This document shows positions 55,483-64,000 of a stretch of 64,000 nt of DNA, in pieces (position 1 is the first letter of the stretch; every line of letters starts with the position of its first letter). Made by a program: the position numbers and the translations under genes. This stretch comes from Brevibacterium sp. JSBI002 (lineage in GTDB: Bacteria > Actinomycetota > Actinomycetes > Actinomycetales > Brevibacteriaceae), in assembly GCF_026013965.1 (NCBI RefSeq), contig NZ_CP110341.1:930001-994000 (forward strand). Direction: 5' to 3'. The notes under the pieces were generated by a model. That model was not told where the DNA came from and searched no databases. It saw only the letters and a list, made by a program, of their open reading frames with translations.

Positions 55483-57513
55483 GTGAATACGCATCGACTC
55501 AAGAGACCGCTCAGTGCCCTGTCCGCCGCCACCCTGCTCGCCGCTCTGGTGGCGGCCCCGGTGCCCGTGCGTGCCGAACCATCTCTCGGTTCCGGAGGGT
55601 CGACCGCGGCCCAGGGCACGAACGCTGACTCTGCTCAGACTCCCAGCCCGGACCGGACGGATTCGCCCGCCGAGGCGGATGCGGGGAGTGAGGCGATCAC
55701 CGATCCCGTTCTGCAGGTCGGGGCCGACTCCACGGCACGCAACCTCTCGTGGATGAGTGAGAGTTCCGGTGGGGGAGAGGTCCGGTGGGCGCCGGCCAGT
55801 GAGGTCGACGGCGGAAAGCTCCCCGCCGATGCTGACAGGGCTGAGACCACGGACTCCGGCCTTGCCACCGACCTCAAGCGTCACTTCAACCATGCGAGCA
55901 TGACCGACCTGGAACCCGACACCGAATACGCCTACCAGGTCGGCAGCCATGAGGACGGGTTCACCGAGGTGCAGCAGTTCACCACAGGATCGTCCGGAGG
56001 AGATGACGAATTCCTCGTCTTCGGCGACCCCCAGGTCGGCGCCGGAGGCGGAGATCCCGACGACGCGGCCGGTTGGGACCGGACCCTGAGTTCGGCCGTG
56101 GCCACCGCCGACGACCCGAGCTTCTTCTACTCGTTGGGAGACCAGGTCAACTCCGCCGGCAACCAGGAGCAGTACGCTCAGTACCTGGCACCGGAAGCCA
56201 CCCGGACGATCCCGCAGGCGACGACGATCGGCAACCACGATGTGTCATCGAAAGCCTACGAGCAGCACTTCAACCGACCCAATGTCAGCCAGGACCACGG
56301 CGGTGGCGGCGTCATCACCTCCGGCGGCGACTACTGGTTCATCGAAGACGGGGTCCTGTTCCTCAACATCAACTCGAACAGCCCTGACATGGACGCCCAC
56401 GCCGAGTTCATCGACGAGGTCGTCGCTGAGCACGGAGACCATGCGCGCTGGACGGTTCTCGGGTTCCACCACTCGATCTATTCGACGGCAACCCATTGGA
56501 GCGACCTCGATGTGAAGCGGCTGCGGAAGGCGATCCCTCCGGTCGCGGCCCGCAATGACATCGACCTCGTCGTCTCCGGCCACGACCACATCTATAACCG
56601 CACCTTCCTCATGGACGGCGAAGGCAAGCCCGTTGAGGGCTCCGAAGCGGGAGCCGAGGAGGAGAAGGAAGACGGGCAGACGCTTTACCTCACGCTGACC
56701 TCGTCATCGGGGTCGAAGTTCTATGACTACGTTCCCGGCCTCGACTGGGAAGGGAAGAGCGTCCACAACGACGTGCCCGCCTTCACCCGGGTCCTAGTCA
56801 GCGACGAAGCGCTGCGGGCGACGACCTATGAGGTGCCGGCAGGCGGGGCGCCGGCCGATGGTGAACGCGCGGAAGCTCAGGCCGCATCTGAGCAGATCGA
56901 CGATGTCGAACTCAGGCACGCCGAGGCGGAAGAACCTGCCCCGGATGATGACGCGGAGGCCGACGCCGGTTCCGGAGCCGGCGCCGCGGCGGATGGTTCG
57001 GACGCCGAATCAGACGCCGGTGCGGGGGCCGGGGCTGAAGCGGATGGCCCTGATGCCGGATCAGAGGCCGGCGCCGGAGTCGAAGCGGATGGCGCGGGAG
57101 AAGACGCAGACGCCGGCGCGGCGGGAGCCGGAGCCGACGGTTCGGAGAGCGATTCGGACGGTTCGGACGACGGTGCGGTATCGGCAGATACCGATGGCGG
57201 CACTAACGCAACCGGTTCGAATGCCGACGCTCATGCCGCAGGCGCCAACGACGACGGGAACGGAACAGACTCGGGGACAGCAGATGCCGGCACCGCCGAC
57301 TCTGGCGCCGAGGCAAGCGGTACCGAGGCGAACGCCGCAGGGACGGGCGATGATTCGGATTCCTCCGGGACCGCCTCGGCGGGTGGGGGCGGAGACCTGC
57401 CCCGCACCGGCGATGGGCTTGCGCTGCCCTTGGCTGTCGGCGCGGGGGCGCTGGCACTCGGCGCGACGCTCCTCGTTGCGAGCCGTCGCCGCCGAGGTGC
57501 CGGGCTCAGCTGA
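55483..57513 (+). CDS. Purple-acid-phosphatase-like metallophosphoesterase with LPxTG anchor
   Basis: 676 residues. A Sec signal (LKRPLSALSAATLLAALVAAPVPVRAEP) precedes a fibronectin-like N-domain (VLQVGADSTARNLSWM) and a calcineurin-type core: GDPQVG, YSLGDQVN, IGNHDV, LGFHHSIY and SGHDHIYNR supply the dinuclear metal ligands. From about 450 to 635 follows an Ala/Asp/Gly-rich spacer, then LPRTG, a membrane helix and RRRRGAGLS, a sortase signal. GTG start 55483. Probably a wall-anchored phosphomonoesterase; partly functionally redundant with PhoX at 15046. Confidence 0.88.
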   Translation: MNTHRLKRPLSALSAATLLAALVAAPVPVRAEPSLGSGGSTAAQGTNADSAQTPSPDRTDSPAEADAGSEAITDPVLQVGADSTARNLSWMSESSGGGEVRWAPASEVDGGKLPADADRAETTDSGLATDLKRHFNHASMTDLEPDTEYAYQVGSHEDGFTEVQQFTTGSSGGDDEFLVFGDPQVGAGGGDPDDAAGWDRTLSSAVATADDPSFFYSLGDQVNSAGNQEQYAQYLAPEATRTIPQATTIGNHDVSSKAYEQHFNRPNVSQDHGGGGVITSGGDYWFIEDGVLFLNINSNSPDMDAHAEFIDEVVAEHGDHARWTVLGFHHSIYSTATHWSDLDVKRLRKAIPPVAARNDIDLVVSGHDHIYNRTFLMDGEGKPVEGSEAGAEEEKEDGQTLYLTLTSSSGSKFYDYVPGLDWEGKSVHNDVPAFTRVLVSDEALRATTYEVPAGGAPADGERAEAQAASEQIDDVELRHAEAEEPAPDDDAEADAGSGAGAAADGSDAESDAGAGAGAEADGPDAGSEAGAGVEADGAGEDADAGAAGAGADGSESDSDGSDDGAVSADTDGGTNATGSNADAHAAGANDDGNGTDSGTADAGTADSGAEASGTEANAAGTGDDSDSSGTASAGGGGDLPRTGDGLALPLAVGAGALALGATLLVASRRRRGAGLS

Positions 57514-57536
57514 TCAGCACAGCCTTGCTGATCAGC
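57509..57536. terminator. Tandem-palindrome terminator candidate
   Basis: The self-complementary GCTGATCAGC occurs twice, at 57509-57518 and 57527-57536, 8 nt apart; either copy can pair with the other. It overlaps the phosphoesterase stop and precedes the convergent USP gene end. Confidence 0.5.
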
Positions 57537-57549
57537 ACGGCGCCGCCGA

Positions 57550-58467
57550 TCAGCTCGGAACCACCATGACCGGGCCTTCGGCATGGTTGAGGACTCCACG
57601 CGAGACGGATCCCAGCAGAGCGCTGCGGATCCTTCCGCGCCCACGGGTTCCCATCACCGTGAGCTGTGCGCGCGAGGTGATCTCGACGAGGGTCTCAGTC
57701 GGATCGCCGACCGGCACCGAGGTGGTCACCGCCAGATCTGGGAACTGCTCCGACAGCGTCCCGGCTTCCTTCTCGAGTGATTCGGTCAGCTGCCTCTGCC
57801 GGCGCGCGGTGACCTCGGAGCTGAGCTCGAGGTCGGGGTACCAGTAGAGCCATTCCTCACCGGCCGGAAGCACCACGACGAGTTCGAGTTCTGTGCCGCG
57901 TAAGGCGGCCTCGGCTGCCGCCGTGAACATGGCGACCCGACCGGTGTCGGAGCCGTCGACGGCGACGACGACAGGGCCGTTGCCGGCCGTTGCTGACGTC
58001 GACCGTTCGGCAACGACGATCGTCGGGCAGTGAGCGTGGGCAGGCAGAGCCGTGGAAACGGACCCGAGAACCCGGCCCATGAAACCGCCGCGGCCGCGGG
58101 CGCCGACGATGACGACCTCGGCATCGGCGCTGAGCGTGACGAGCGCACCGGCGGAATTGCCGGGTGCGGTGCGGAAGGATTTCTCACCGGAGTAGTCGCG
58201 CAGAAGTTCGACCGCCTCGGCGAGGGTCTTCTCTGCTTCTTTCATCGCCTTGTCATCCTCGGGTTCACTGGGGATGGAGGCCATATTCGGATAGATCATC
58301 GTCGGCAGCTCATAGGCGGTGACGACGGTGAGAACGGTTCTGCGGCGTTCGGCTTCGACTGCGCCGTAGCGGACGGCTTGGGCGGCGAGTTCGGAGCCGT
58401 CGAAGCCGACGAGGACGCCGAGTTCGAGGTTGAGGCCGGATTCGGACGAATTGGTTTGAGCAGACAT
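57550..58467 (-). CDS. Universal stress protein, two UspA domains
   Basis: 305-residue tandem UspA protein. Each half ends in the ATP-binding motif: GARGRGGFMGRVLGSVS in the first and GTRGRGRIRSALLGSVS in the second. The first half starts VLVGFDGSELAAQAVRYG. Such proteins bind ATP and respond to hypoxia, starvation or redox stress in Actinobacteria. It is a single gene converging on the LPxTG phosphatase. Confidence 0.93.
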   Translation of the reverse strand: MSAQTNSSESGLNLELGVLVGFDGSELAAQAVRYGAVEAERRRTVLTVVTAYELPTMIYPNMASIPSEPEDDKAMKEAEKTLAEAVELLRDYSGEKSFRTAPGNSAGALVTLSADAEVVIVGARGRGGFMGRVLGSVSTALPAHAHCPTIVVAERSTSATAGNGPVVVAVDGSDTGRVAMFTAAAEAALRGTELELVVVLPAGEEWLYWYPDLELSSEVTARRQRQLTESLEKEAGTLSEQFPDLAVTTSVPVGDPTETLVEITSRAQLTVMGTRGRGRIRSALLGSVSRGVLNHAEGPVMVVPS

Positions 58468-58624
58468 CTCGCACCTCTCGATCGGGGCCTGTCCAACCCA
58501 GACGCCGACGACGGCCCCGACTGGCGGTATCGTCCGCGTCGCTTTCAGTCTACCAAGACGATTCTACGAGATGTAGAAAAAACGTGGGGCGAGAAGGTCC
58601 GTCTCACGTGGACGTGCGACTGGC

Positions 58625-59164
58625 TCAGACGCGGAAGCCCAGATGGGCCAGTGCGATGCGCAGGATATGGTCCTGGCCGTAGCAGAGCTCGCCGACGATA
58701 TCGGGACGCAGGGTCTCCTCGGGGGTCAGCCAATCGAGACTGAGGGCATCGGCCCGCGGGGTGCATTCGCCGCGGACCTCCATGATGAAGCACATGGCGA
58801 TCGCATGCTGGCGCGGGTCGTGGAGGAGGGCGGAACCCTCCGTGGGGAAGTATTCGGCGATGTGGAACGGGCTGATCGCAGGCGGAATAACCGGCAGCGC
58901 CATCGGGCCGAGGTCGTTCTCGGCGTGACGCACCAGTGCGGTGCGGATGGTCTCGTGGAAGCGGATCCGCCCGCCCACGACCTCCCGTCCGAGGGTGCCG
59001 TCCTCGAGGCTGCGCAGCAGCAGGCCGATGCGTTCGACATTGCCGGTCTCGCCCACCCGCACCGGAATGGCGTTGACGTAGGGGATCGGCATGCGTCTGC
59101 GCAGGCGAGCGTATTCCGCGTCGTCGAACCAGTTTTCGTCGAAGTCCAGGGCAGTCCGAGTCAT
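58625..59164 (-). CDS. NUDIX-like DUF4916 protein
   Basis: 179-residue protein related to NUDIX hydrolases of the DUF4916 group: MPIPYVNAIPVRVGETGNVERIGLLLR, GGRIRFHETIRTALVRHAENDLG and HAIAMCFIMEVRGEC. The classical Nudix box GX5EX7REUXEEXGU is degenerate (GRIRFHETIRTALVRHAENDLG keeps an E and R/H but not the REUXEE core), so hydrolase activity is doubtful. ATG 59164 is used; the open upstream frame lies in the prpD leader. Divergent from prpD. Confidence 0.78.
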   Translation of the reverse strand: MTRTALDFDENWFDDAEYARLRRRMPIPYVNAIPVRVGETGNVERIGLLLRSLEDGTLGREVVGGRIRFHETIRTALVRHAENDLGPMALPVIPPAISPFHIAEYFPTEGSALLHDPRQHAIAMCFIMEVRGECTPRADALSLDWLTPEETLRPDIVGELCYGQDHILRIALAHLGFRV

Positions 59165-59246
59165 GACCCAATATTCCCACAACCATCCCTCGCGGCAGAA
59201 GCCCATGAAGACCCTGTTGGTGAACTGGGACACGCTTCGGGTAAAA

Positions 59247-59264
59247 TATCTTGATGTCGAGATA
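59247..59264. promoter_or_regulatory. 18-bp palindromic operator candidate upstream of prpD
   Basis: TATCTTGA-TG-TCGAGATA pairs over two 8-bp half-sites with one mismatch, 95 bp before the prpD ATG, in an AT-rich patch. The TCTTGA/TCRAGA pattern resembles MarR-family operators. It lies between the divergent DUF4916 gene and prpD. Confidence 0.4.
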
Positions 59265-59359
59265 AATTTCCGACCGGCAAGGACCTGCCAAGTGACGTGG
59301 CCTACAGTTGTGTCAGCACTATGTGACCATTTCCGGTCAAGGACTATGAAGGGGTATCC

Positions 59360-60856
59360 ATGATCAATCATGAAGTCCGCACCTACAAGAGCTCAGAGAA
59401 CCTGGCTCGCGAAGATCAGCTCGCATGGAAGATCGCCGAGGTCGCATCCGACCCGACGCCGGTCGATTCCGAAGTTACCGACATGGTCATCAACCGCGTC
59501 ATCGACAACGCTTCCGTCGCTGCCGCATCCGTGCGCCGCTCCGCTCCGACCCACGCTCGCGAGCAGGCTCAGGCCCACCCGTTAAATCCCGGTGCCAACA
59601 TCTTCGGCCTGCCGGTGAGCGACCGCTTCTCACCGGAATGGGCCGCATGGGCCAACGGTGTGGCCGTGCGCGAACTCGATTTCCACGACACCTTCCTCGC
59701 CGCAGAGTACTCACACCCCGGTGACAATATCCCGGCCGTGCTCGCAGTCGCCCAGCACAAGGGCATCGGCGGCAGGGACCTCATCAACGGCATCGCCACC
59801 GGCTACGAGATCCAGGTCGACCTCGTCAAGGGAATGTGCCTGCACGAGCACAAGATCGACCACGTCGCCCACCTCGGCCCGTCTGCCGCTGCCGGCATCG
59901 GCGCCCTGCTCCACCTGCCCACCGAGATCACCTTCCAAGCCGTCCAGCAGGCCCTGCACGTGACCACCGCGACGCGTCAGTCGCGCAAGGGCGAGATCTC
60001 GTCTTGGAAGGCCCATGCTCCCGCGTTCGCCGGCAAGATGGCCGTCGAATCCGTCGATCGTGCGATGCGCGGCGAGGGTGCCCCGAACCCGATCTACGAA
60101 GGTGAGGACGGTTTCATCGCCTGGATCCTCTCCGGACCCGAAGCTCGCTACACCATCCCGCTGCCGGGCAAGGGCGAAGCGAAGCGTGCGATCCTCGACA
60201 CCTACACCAAGGAGCACTCGGCCGAGTACCAGGCTCAGGCGCTCATCGACCTCGCTCGTAAGCTCGGCGGGCAGATCGAGGACCTGTCGAAGATCAAGCG
60301 CATCGTCATCCACACCTCGCACCACACCCACAACGTCATCGGCACCGGTGCGAACGATCCGCAGAAGATGGATCCGAAGGCCAGCCGTGAGACCCTCGAT
60401 CACTCGATTATGTACATCTTCGCAGTGGCCATGCAGGACCAGGGCTGGCACCACGAGCACTCCTATGCTCCCGAGCGCGCCGGTCGTCCCGACACCGTCG
60501 AGCTGTGGCATAAGATCGAGACCACCGAGGATCCCGAGTGGACTCGCCGCTACCATTCGATCGACCCGAACGAGAAGGCCTTCGGCGGACGCGTGGAGAT
60601 CGAGTTCGAAGACGGCTCGACGCTGACCGACGAGATCGCCGTCGCCGACGCCCACCCCTTCGGTGCTCGTCCCTTCGCCCGTGCGAACTATATCGAGAAG
60701 TTCAAGACCCTGGCCGAGGGCATCGTCTCTGACTCGGAGCAGGCTCGCTTCCTCGATCTGGCCGAGAACCTCGAGAGCCTCGACGCCAAGGGCGTTGCGG
60801 AACTGAGCTTCACGGTCGACGGACTCGAGCACAGCGGATCGAAGGGCATCTTCTGA
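59360..60856 (+). CDS. prpD: 2-methylcitrate dehydratase PrpD
   Basis: 498-residue MmgE/PrpD-family enzyme converting 2-methylcitrate to cis-2-methylaconitate in propionyl-CoA catabolism. [31 protein letters not shown] and [32 protein letters not shown] are family blocks; [21 protein letters not shown] and [14 protein letters not shown] follow. First gene of a prpD-prpB-prpC operon with TGATG and GTGA overlaps. No prpR regulator is in view. Confidence 0.95.
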   Translation: MINHEVRTYKSSENLAREDQLAWKIAEVASDPTPVDSEVTDMVINRVIDNASVAAASVRRSAPTHAREQAQAHPLNPGANIFGLPVSDRFSPEWAAWANGVAVRELDFHDTFLAAEYSHPGDNIPAVLAVAQHKGIGGRDLINGIATGYEIQVDLVKGMCLHEHKIDHVAHLGPSAAAGIGALLHLPTEITFQAVQQALHVTTATRQSRKGEISSWKAHAPAFAGKMAVESVDRAMRGEGAPNPIYEGEDGFIAWILSGPEARYTIPLPGKGEAKRAILDTYTKEHSAEYQAQALIDLARKLGGQIEDLSKIKRIVIHTSHHTHNVIGTGANDPQKMDPKASRETLDHSIMYIFAVAMQDQGWHHEHSYAPERAGRPDTVELWHKIETTEDPEWTRRYHSIDPNEKAFGGRVEIEFEDGSTLTDEIAVADAHPFGARPFARANYIEKFKTLAEGIVSDSEQARFLDLAENLESLDAKGVAELSFTVDGLEHSGSKGIF

Positions 60857-61761
60857 TGCTCGGCGCACAGGCAACTCCCGCCGAGCGCCGCGCCAAGTTC
60901 CGCGAGCTGCTCGGAGGCGACGAGATCGTCCAGTTCCCCGGCGCCATCAACCCGATCAACGCTCAGATCATCGAGCAGACCGGCTTCGAAGGCGTCTACA
61001 TCTCCGGTGGCGCGTTCTCCGCGGCCATGGGTCTGCCCGACATCGGGCTGACCACGCTGACCGAGGTGGCCGACCACGGACGCAATATCGCCCGAGTCAC
61101 GAACCTGCCGACCTTCATCGATGCCGACACCGGATGGGGCGAAGCCATGAACGTGGCCCGCACCGTCCAGGAGTTCGAGGACGCCGGAATCTCGGGCATG
61201 CACCTGGAGGACCAGGTCAACCCGAAGCGCTGCGGCCACCTCGACGGCAAGGAGGTCGTGACCGCGACCGAGATGTCCAAGCGAATCAAGGCCGCCGTCC
61301 AGGGGCGCCGCGACGAGAACTTCGTCATCTGCGCCCGCACCGACTCCCGCGCCGGGGAAGGTCTCGACGCCGCCATCGACCGGGCGAAGGCCTACGCCGA
61401 TGCGGGAGCGGACATGATCTTCCCCGAGGCGATGCGAGATCTCGGAGAGTTCGAGAGATTCGCCTCCAGCGTCGATGTGCCGATTCTGGCGAACATGACG
61501 GAATTCGGAAAGAGCGAACTGTTCACCACCGAACAGTTGGCGAATGTCGGAGTCAAGCTTGTGATCTACCCGGTCACGACTCTGCGCATCGCCATGGGTG
61601 CGATCAAATCGGGCCTGCAGACCATTCGGGACAAGGGCACTCAGGTGGACCTGCTCGAGGGCATGCAGACCCGTGCGGACCTGTATGACACGATCGACTA
61701 CGCGGCGTACAACGAGTTCGACGCCGCAGTCTTCAACTTCTCACAGGAGGGTCACCAGTGA
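60856..61761 (+). CDS. prpB: 2-methylisocitrate lyase PrpB
   Basis: 301-residue phosphoenolpyruvate mutase / isocitrate-lyase superfamily enzyme splitting 2-methylisocitrate into pyruvate and succinate. FPGAINPINAQIIEQTGFEGVYISGG opens the barrel, DADTGWGEA holds metal-binding Asp residues, and the signature KRCGHLDGKEV provides the catalytic Cys. ATG 60856 overlaps the prpD stop by one base; its stop overlaps prpC by 4 nt. Confidence 0.95.
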   Translation: MLGAQATPAERRAKFRELLGGDEIVQFPGAINPINAQIIEQTGFEGVYISGGAFSAAMGLPDIGLTTLTEVADHGRNIARVTNLPTFIDADTGWGEAMNVARTVQEFEDAGISGMHLEDQVNPKRCGHLDGKEVVTATEMSKRIKAAVQGRRDENFVICARTDSRAGEGLDAAIDRAKAYADAGADMIFPEAMRDLGEFERFASSVDVPILANMTEFGKSELFTTEQLANVGVKLVIYPVTTLRIAMGAIKSGLQTIRDKGTQVDLLEGMQTRADLYDTIDYAAYNEFDAAVFNFSQEGHQ

Positions 61762-62879
61762 CCGAAGAAATCAAGAAGGGCCTCGCCGGTGTCGTGGTCG
61801 ACACCACCGCAGTGTCCAAAGTGGTCCAGGAGACCAACTCGCTGACCTACCGCGGCTACCCCGTGCAGGAGCTCGCCGCCAAGCGCAGCTTCGAGGACGT
61901 CGCCTACCTCATCTGGAACGGCGAACTGCCCACCGAGGCGCAGCTGGCAGAATTCCAGGAACGCGAACGCTCCCAGCGTGAGATCGATGACAAGCTCGTC
62001 GACCTCATCCTCGGCCTGCCCAAGGACTGCCACCCGATGCACGTCGTGCAGACGGCCGTGGCCTACCTGGGCGCCGTCGACCCCGAGGCCGACACCGAGG
62101 GTGCCGAGGCGAACCTCGCGAAGGCCGAGCGTCTCTACGCCCAGCTGCCGACGATCGTGGCCATAGACCACCGTCGCCGTCACGGCCTCGACCCCGTCGC
62201 CCCGACGAAGGACCTCGGCTACGCCGCGAACTTCTTCAAGATGGTCTTCGATGAAGTTCCCGCCGAGGAGGTCGTGCGCTGCTTCGACGTGTCGATGATC
62301 CTCTACGCCGAGCACTCGTTCAACGCCTCGACCTTCACCGGTCGCGTCATCACCTCGACCACCTCGGACCTGTACTCGGCAGTCGCCGGTGCCGTCGGTG
62401 CGCTCAAGGGGCCTCTGCACGGCGGAGCGAACGAAGCCGTCATGGCGATGCTCGAAGAGGTCGGCACCGCCGACAAGGCTTCGGCCTGGATCGACGAGGC
62501 GCTGGCCAAGAAGGCGAAGATCATGGGCTTCGGCCACCGCGTGTACAAGAACGGCGATTCGCGCGTTCCCACCATGCGCAAGGCCTTCGAGGACATGGTC
62601 GCCGTCAAGGGTGCGAACGATCTGCTCGATCTGTACAACACCTTCGAAGAGGACTTCGTCGGGCGCAAGGGCATCTACCCGAACCTCGACTACCCCTCGG
62701 GTCCGGCTTACCACCTCATGGGCTTCGATACCGAGCAGTTCACCCCGATCTTCGTGATGGCCCGCATCACCGGCTGGACCGCTCATATCTTCGAGCAGCA
62801 GGCGAACAACGCCCTCATCCGGCCCCTGAGCGCCTACGACGGTGAGGAACAGCGCGAGGTTCCCGACAACCGGGGCTGA
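61758..62879 (+). CDS. prpC: 2-methylcitrate synthase PrpC
   Basis: 373-residue type II citrate-synthase family enzyme condensing propionyl-CoA and oxaloacetate. Catalytic His residues lie in GPLHGGANEAVM and GFGHRVYKNGDSR, and the Asp in the FPNLDY-like YPNLDYPSGPAYHLMGF. Its length fits prpC rather than the longer gltA. The start is GTG 61758, coupled to prpB. A 22-bp gap separates it from the enoyl-CoA hydratase. Confidence 0.94.
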   Translation: MTEEIKKGLAGVVVDTTAVSKVVQETNSLTYRGYPVQELAAKRSFEDVAYLIWNGELPTEAQLAEFQERERSQREIDDKLVDLILGLPKDCHPMHVVQTAVAYLGAVDPEADTEGAEANLAKAERLYAQLPTIVAIDHRRRHGLDPVAPTKDLGYAANFFKMVFDEVPAEEVVRCFDVSMILYAEHSFNASTFTGRVITSTTSDLYSAVAGAVGALKGPLHGGANEAVMAMLEEVGTADKASAWIDEALAKKAKIMGFGHRVYKNGDSRVPTMRKAFEDMVAVKGANDLLDLYNTFEEDFVGRKGIYPNLDYPSGPAYHLMGFDTEQFTPIFVMARITGWTAHIFEQQANNALIRPLSAYDGEEQREVPDNRG

Positions 62880-62901
62880 CCTCTCGAAAGGCAGAACACA
62901 C

Positions 62902-63729
62902 ATGAGACCAGACGGTTCATACCGTCCGGTCGATCTCGAGGGTTTCGACTTCACCGTCACCGGTGGAGTCGGAACCCTCGTCATTGATCGGACCGAAAAG
63001 CGCAATGCCATCTCCCGGCCCATGTGGAGGGCGCTGCCGCAGATCATCGCGAACGTCGACGCCGACGATTCGATCGGTGCGCTCGTGATCACCGGGGCCG
63101 GCGGGCACTTCTCCGCCGGTTCGGACATCGCCGACCTCGATGTGCCGCTCGCCGACTTCTGGGAACTCAACGCCACCGCCGAGGCGGCCCTGGCGAACTC
63201 GCGGACCCCGACGATCGCAGCTATCACCGGCAACTGTGTGGGCGGGGGAACGGAGATCGCCGCGGCCTGCGATATCCGCATCGCCGCCCCGGGATCGATC
63301 TTCGGCGTCACCGCGGCCAAGCTCGGGCTCGTCTACCCGGCCGGCCCCACGAAGCGCCTGGCTCAGATCCTCGGCGACGCCTGGGCGAGGTATCTGCTGA
63401 TCACGGCCTCGATCGTGAAGTTCGAGAAGATGGCCGAACTCGGCTTCTTCCACGAAGTCTCCGACACCCCGCTCGAGACGGCGCAGGCCCTCGGTGAGCG
63501 GATCGTGGGACTGTCCCGGCTCAGCCAGGTCGGAGCCAAGGCAGTTCTCGACGGTGAAGTGACGGAGGACACGGAGCCCCCTGGGTGGCTCGATGAGGCC
63601 TACCGGGCAGAGATCACCCGCGGTCAGGAAGCCTTCTTCGCCAAGGAACCGCCGGAATTCGGCTTCGCCAAAACTGCGTGGCAGAACGGTCCTGAGGTCC
63701 GTTCTCACGGAGGCCCACGGAGAGGATAA
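62902..63729 (+). CDS. Enoyl-CoA hydratase/isomerase family protein
   Basis: 275-residue crotonase-fold protein. The oxyanion-hole loops GGHFSAGSDIADL and CVGGGTEIAAACDIRIA are present; catalytic Glu positions are only partly conserved (the second loop keeps Glu in GGTEIAAA). ATG 62902 follows GAAAGGCAG. It trails prpDBC in the same direction, suggesting a role in acyl-CoA breakdown that feeds propionyl-CoA to the methylcitrate cycle. Confidence 0.88.
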   Translation: MRPDGSYRPVDLEGFDFTVTGGVGTLVIDRTEKRNAISRPMWRALPQIIANVDADDSIGALVITGAGGHFSAGSDIADLDVPLADFWELNATAEAALANSRTPTIAAITGNCVGGGTEIAAACDIRIAAPGSIFGVTAAKLGLVYPAGPTKRLAQILGDAWARYLLITASIVKFEKMAELGFFHEVSDTPLETAQALGERIVGLSRLSQVGAKAVLDGEVTEDTEPPGWLDEAYRAEITRGQEAFFAKEPPEFGFAKTAWQNGPEVRSHGGPRRG

Positions 63730-63738
63730 ACTGGGCGA

Positions 63739-64000
63739 ATGCGCCTAGCAGTCCTCGATATCGGCTCCAACAGCGTCCACCTCCTGGTCGTCGACGCCCA
63801 CGTCGGAGCACCGCCCCTGCCGGCCACCTCGCACAAGGAGGTGCTCCGCCTCGCCGAATTCCTCAGCGATGACGGAACGATCGATTCCGAAGGGCAGGAA
63901 CGGCTGCGCTCCTTCATCGCCGATGCCGTCGAGATCGCCGAAGACCAAGGTGCGGAGCAGATCCTCGCCTTCGCCACCTCGGCGGTCAGGGAAGCTCCGA
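63739..64000 (+). CDS. Ppx/GppA-family exopolyphosphatase, 5' part
   Basis: 87 codons visible from ATG 63739, then the window ends. [21 protein letters not shown] is the ASKHA phosphate-1 loop of exopolyphosphatase/guanosine pentaphosphatase enzymes, and FATSAVREA is the conserved TSAxRxA block. It starts 9 bp after the hydratase stop. It would degrade polyphosphate or pppGpp. Confidence 0.9.
   Translation, partial: MRLAVLDIGSNSVHLLVVDAHVGAPPLPATSHKEVLRLAEFLSDDGTIDSEGQERLRSFIADAVEIAEDQGAEQILAFATSAVREAP

Overview
The window reads as chromosome of a high-GC Gram-positive actinobacterium. The evidence is the Lsr2 nucleoid protein, Actinobacteria-type ClpC, FtsH, PhoX and DUF3180 families, LPxTG surface proteins, frequent GTG starts and many 1-14 nt stop/start overlaps. 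Gene content and order fit Micrococcales, plausibly Brevibacterium; that placement is inference. I see no rRNA, tRNA, CRISPR array, transposase, prophage or replication origin.

Layout. 1-893 (minus): an accessory AbiEi/DUF559-like protein cut by the window edge. 1157-9911: small housekeeping and metabolic genes (HAD phosphatase, ArsR + SRPBCC pair, histidine phosphatase, MaoC + CitE-like lyase + peptide deformylase, msrA + nitroreductase + MFS exporter). 10144-14867: an RND efflux permease split by an apparent 1-nt frameshift, then a CPBP membrane protease. 15046-17586: a Tat-exported PhoX phosphatase with an LPxTG anchor.

18489-40346 is the conserved core. Its order (ppa, dacB, zinc metalloprotease, tilS, hpt, ftsH, folE, folP, folB-folK fusion, DUF3180, two PH-domain proteins, DUF2520 protein, lysS, lsr2, clpC) parallels the ppa-to-clpC region of mycobacteria as I recall it. 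An amidohydrolase/CynX-like transporter pair is inserted between tilS and hpt, and panC/panD do not appear before lysS. clpC carries an apparent 1-nt frameshift. A decayed macrolide-phosphotransferase-like pseudogene sits between lsr2 and clpC.

40453-45778 holds an N-acetyltransferase, mutY, a secreted or anchored coiled protein, a VOC protein, radA and map. 45779-46590 is a sparse region with two related 58-bp palindromic elements around a small membrane ORF. 46591-50503 is a probable lysine/pipecolate-type catabolic set (ALDH7-like dehydrogenase, DAO-type FAD oxidase, divergent LysR regulator). 52207-55333 is a thiamine-precursor ECF transporter (ykoEDC order) behind a TPP riboswitch whose downstream leader can pair with the ykoE ribosome binding site. 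55483-57513 is a second LPxTG phosphoesterase. 59360-63729 is a methylcitrate cycle operon (prpD-prpB-prpC) with an enoyl-CoA hydratase, and the window ends inside a Ppx/GppA gene.

Together the genes cover phosphate scavenging at the cell surface, propionyl-CoA disposal, folate synthesis, thiamine uptake and proteostasis. The clpC and RND frameshifts would each be repaired by one extra C in a short C run, so sequence error has to be excluded before either gene is called broken.
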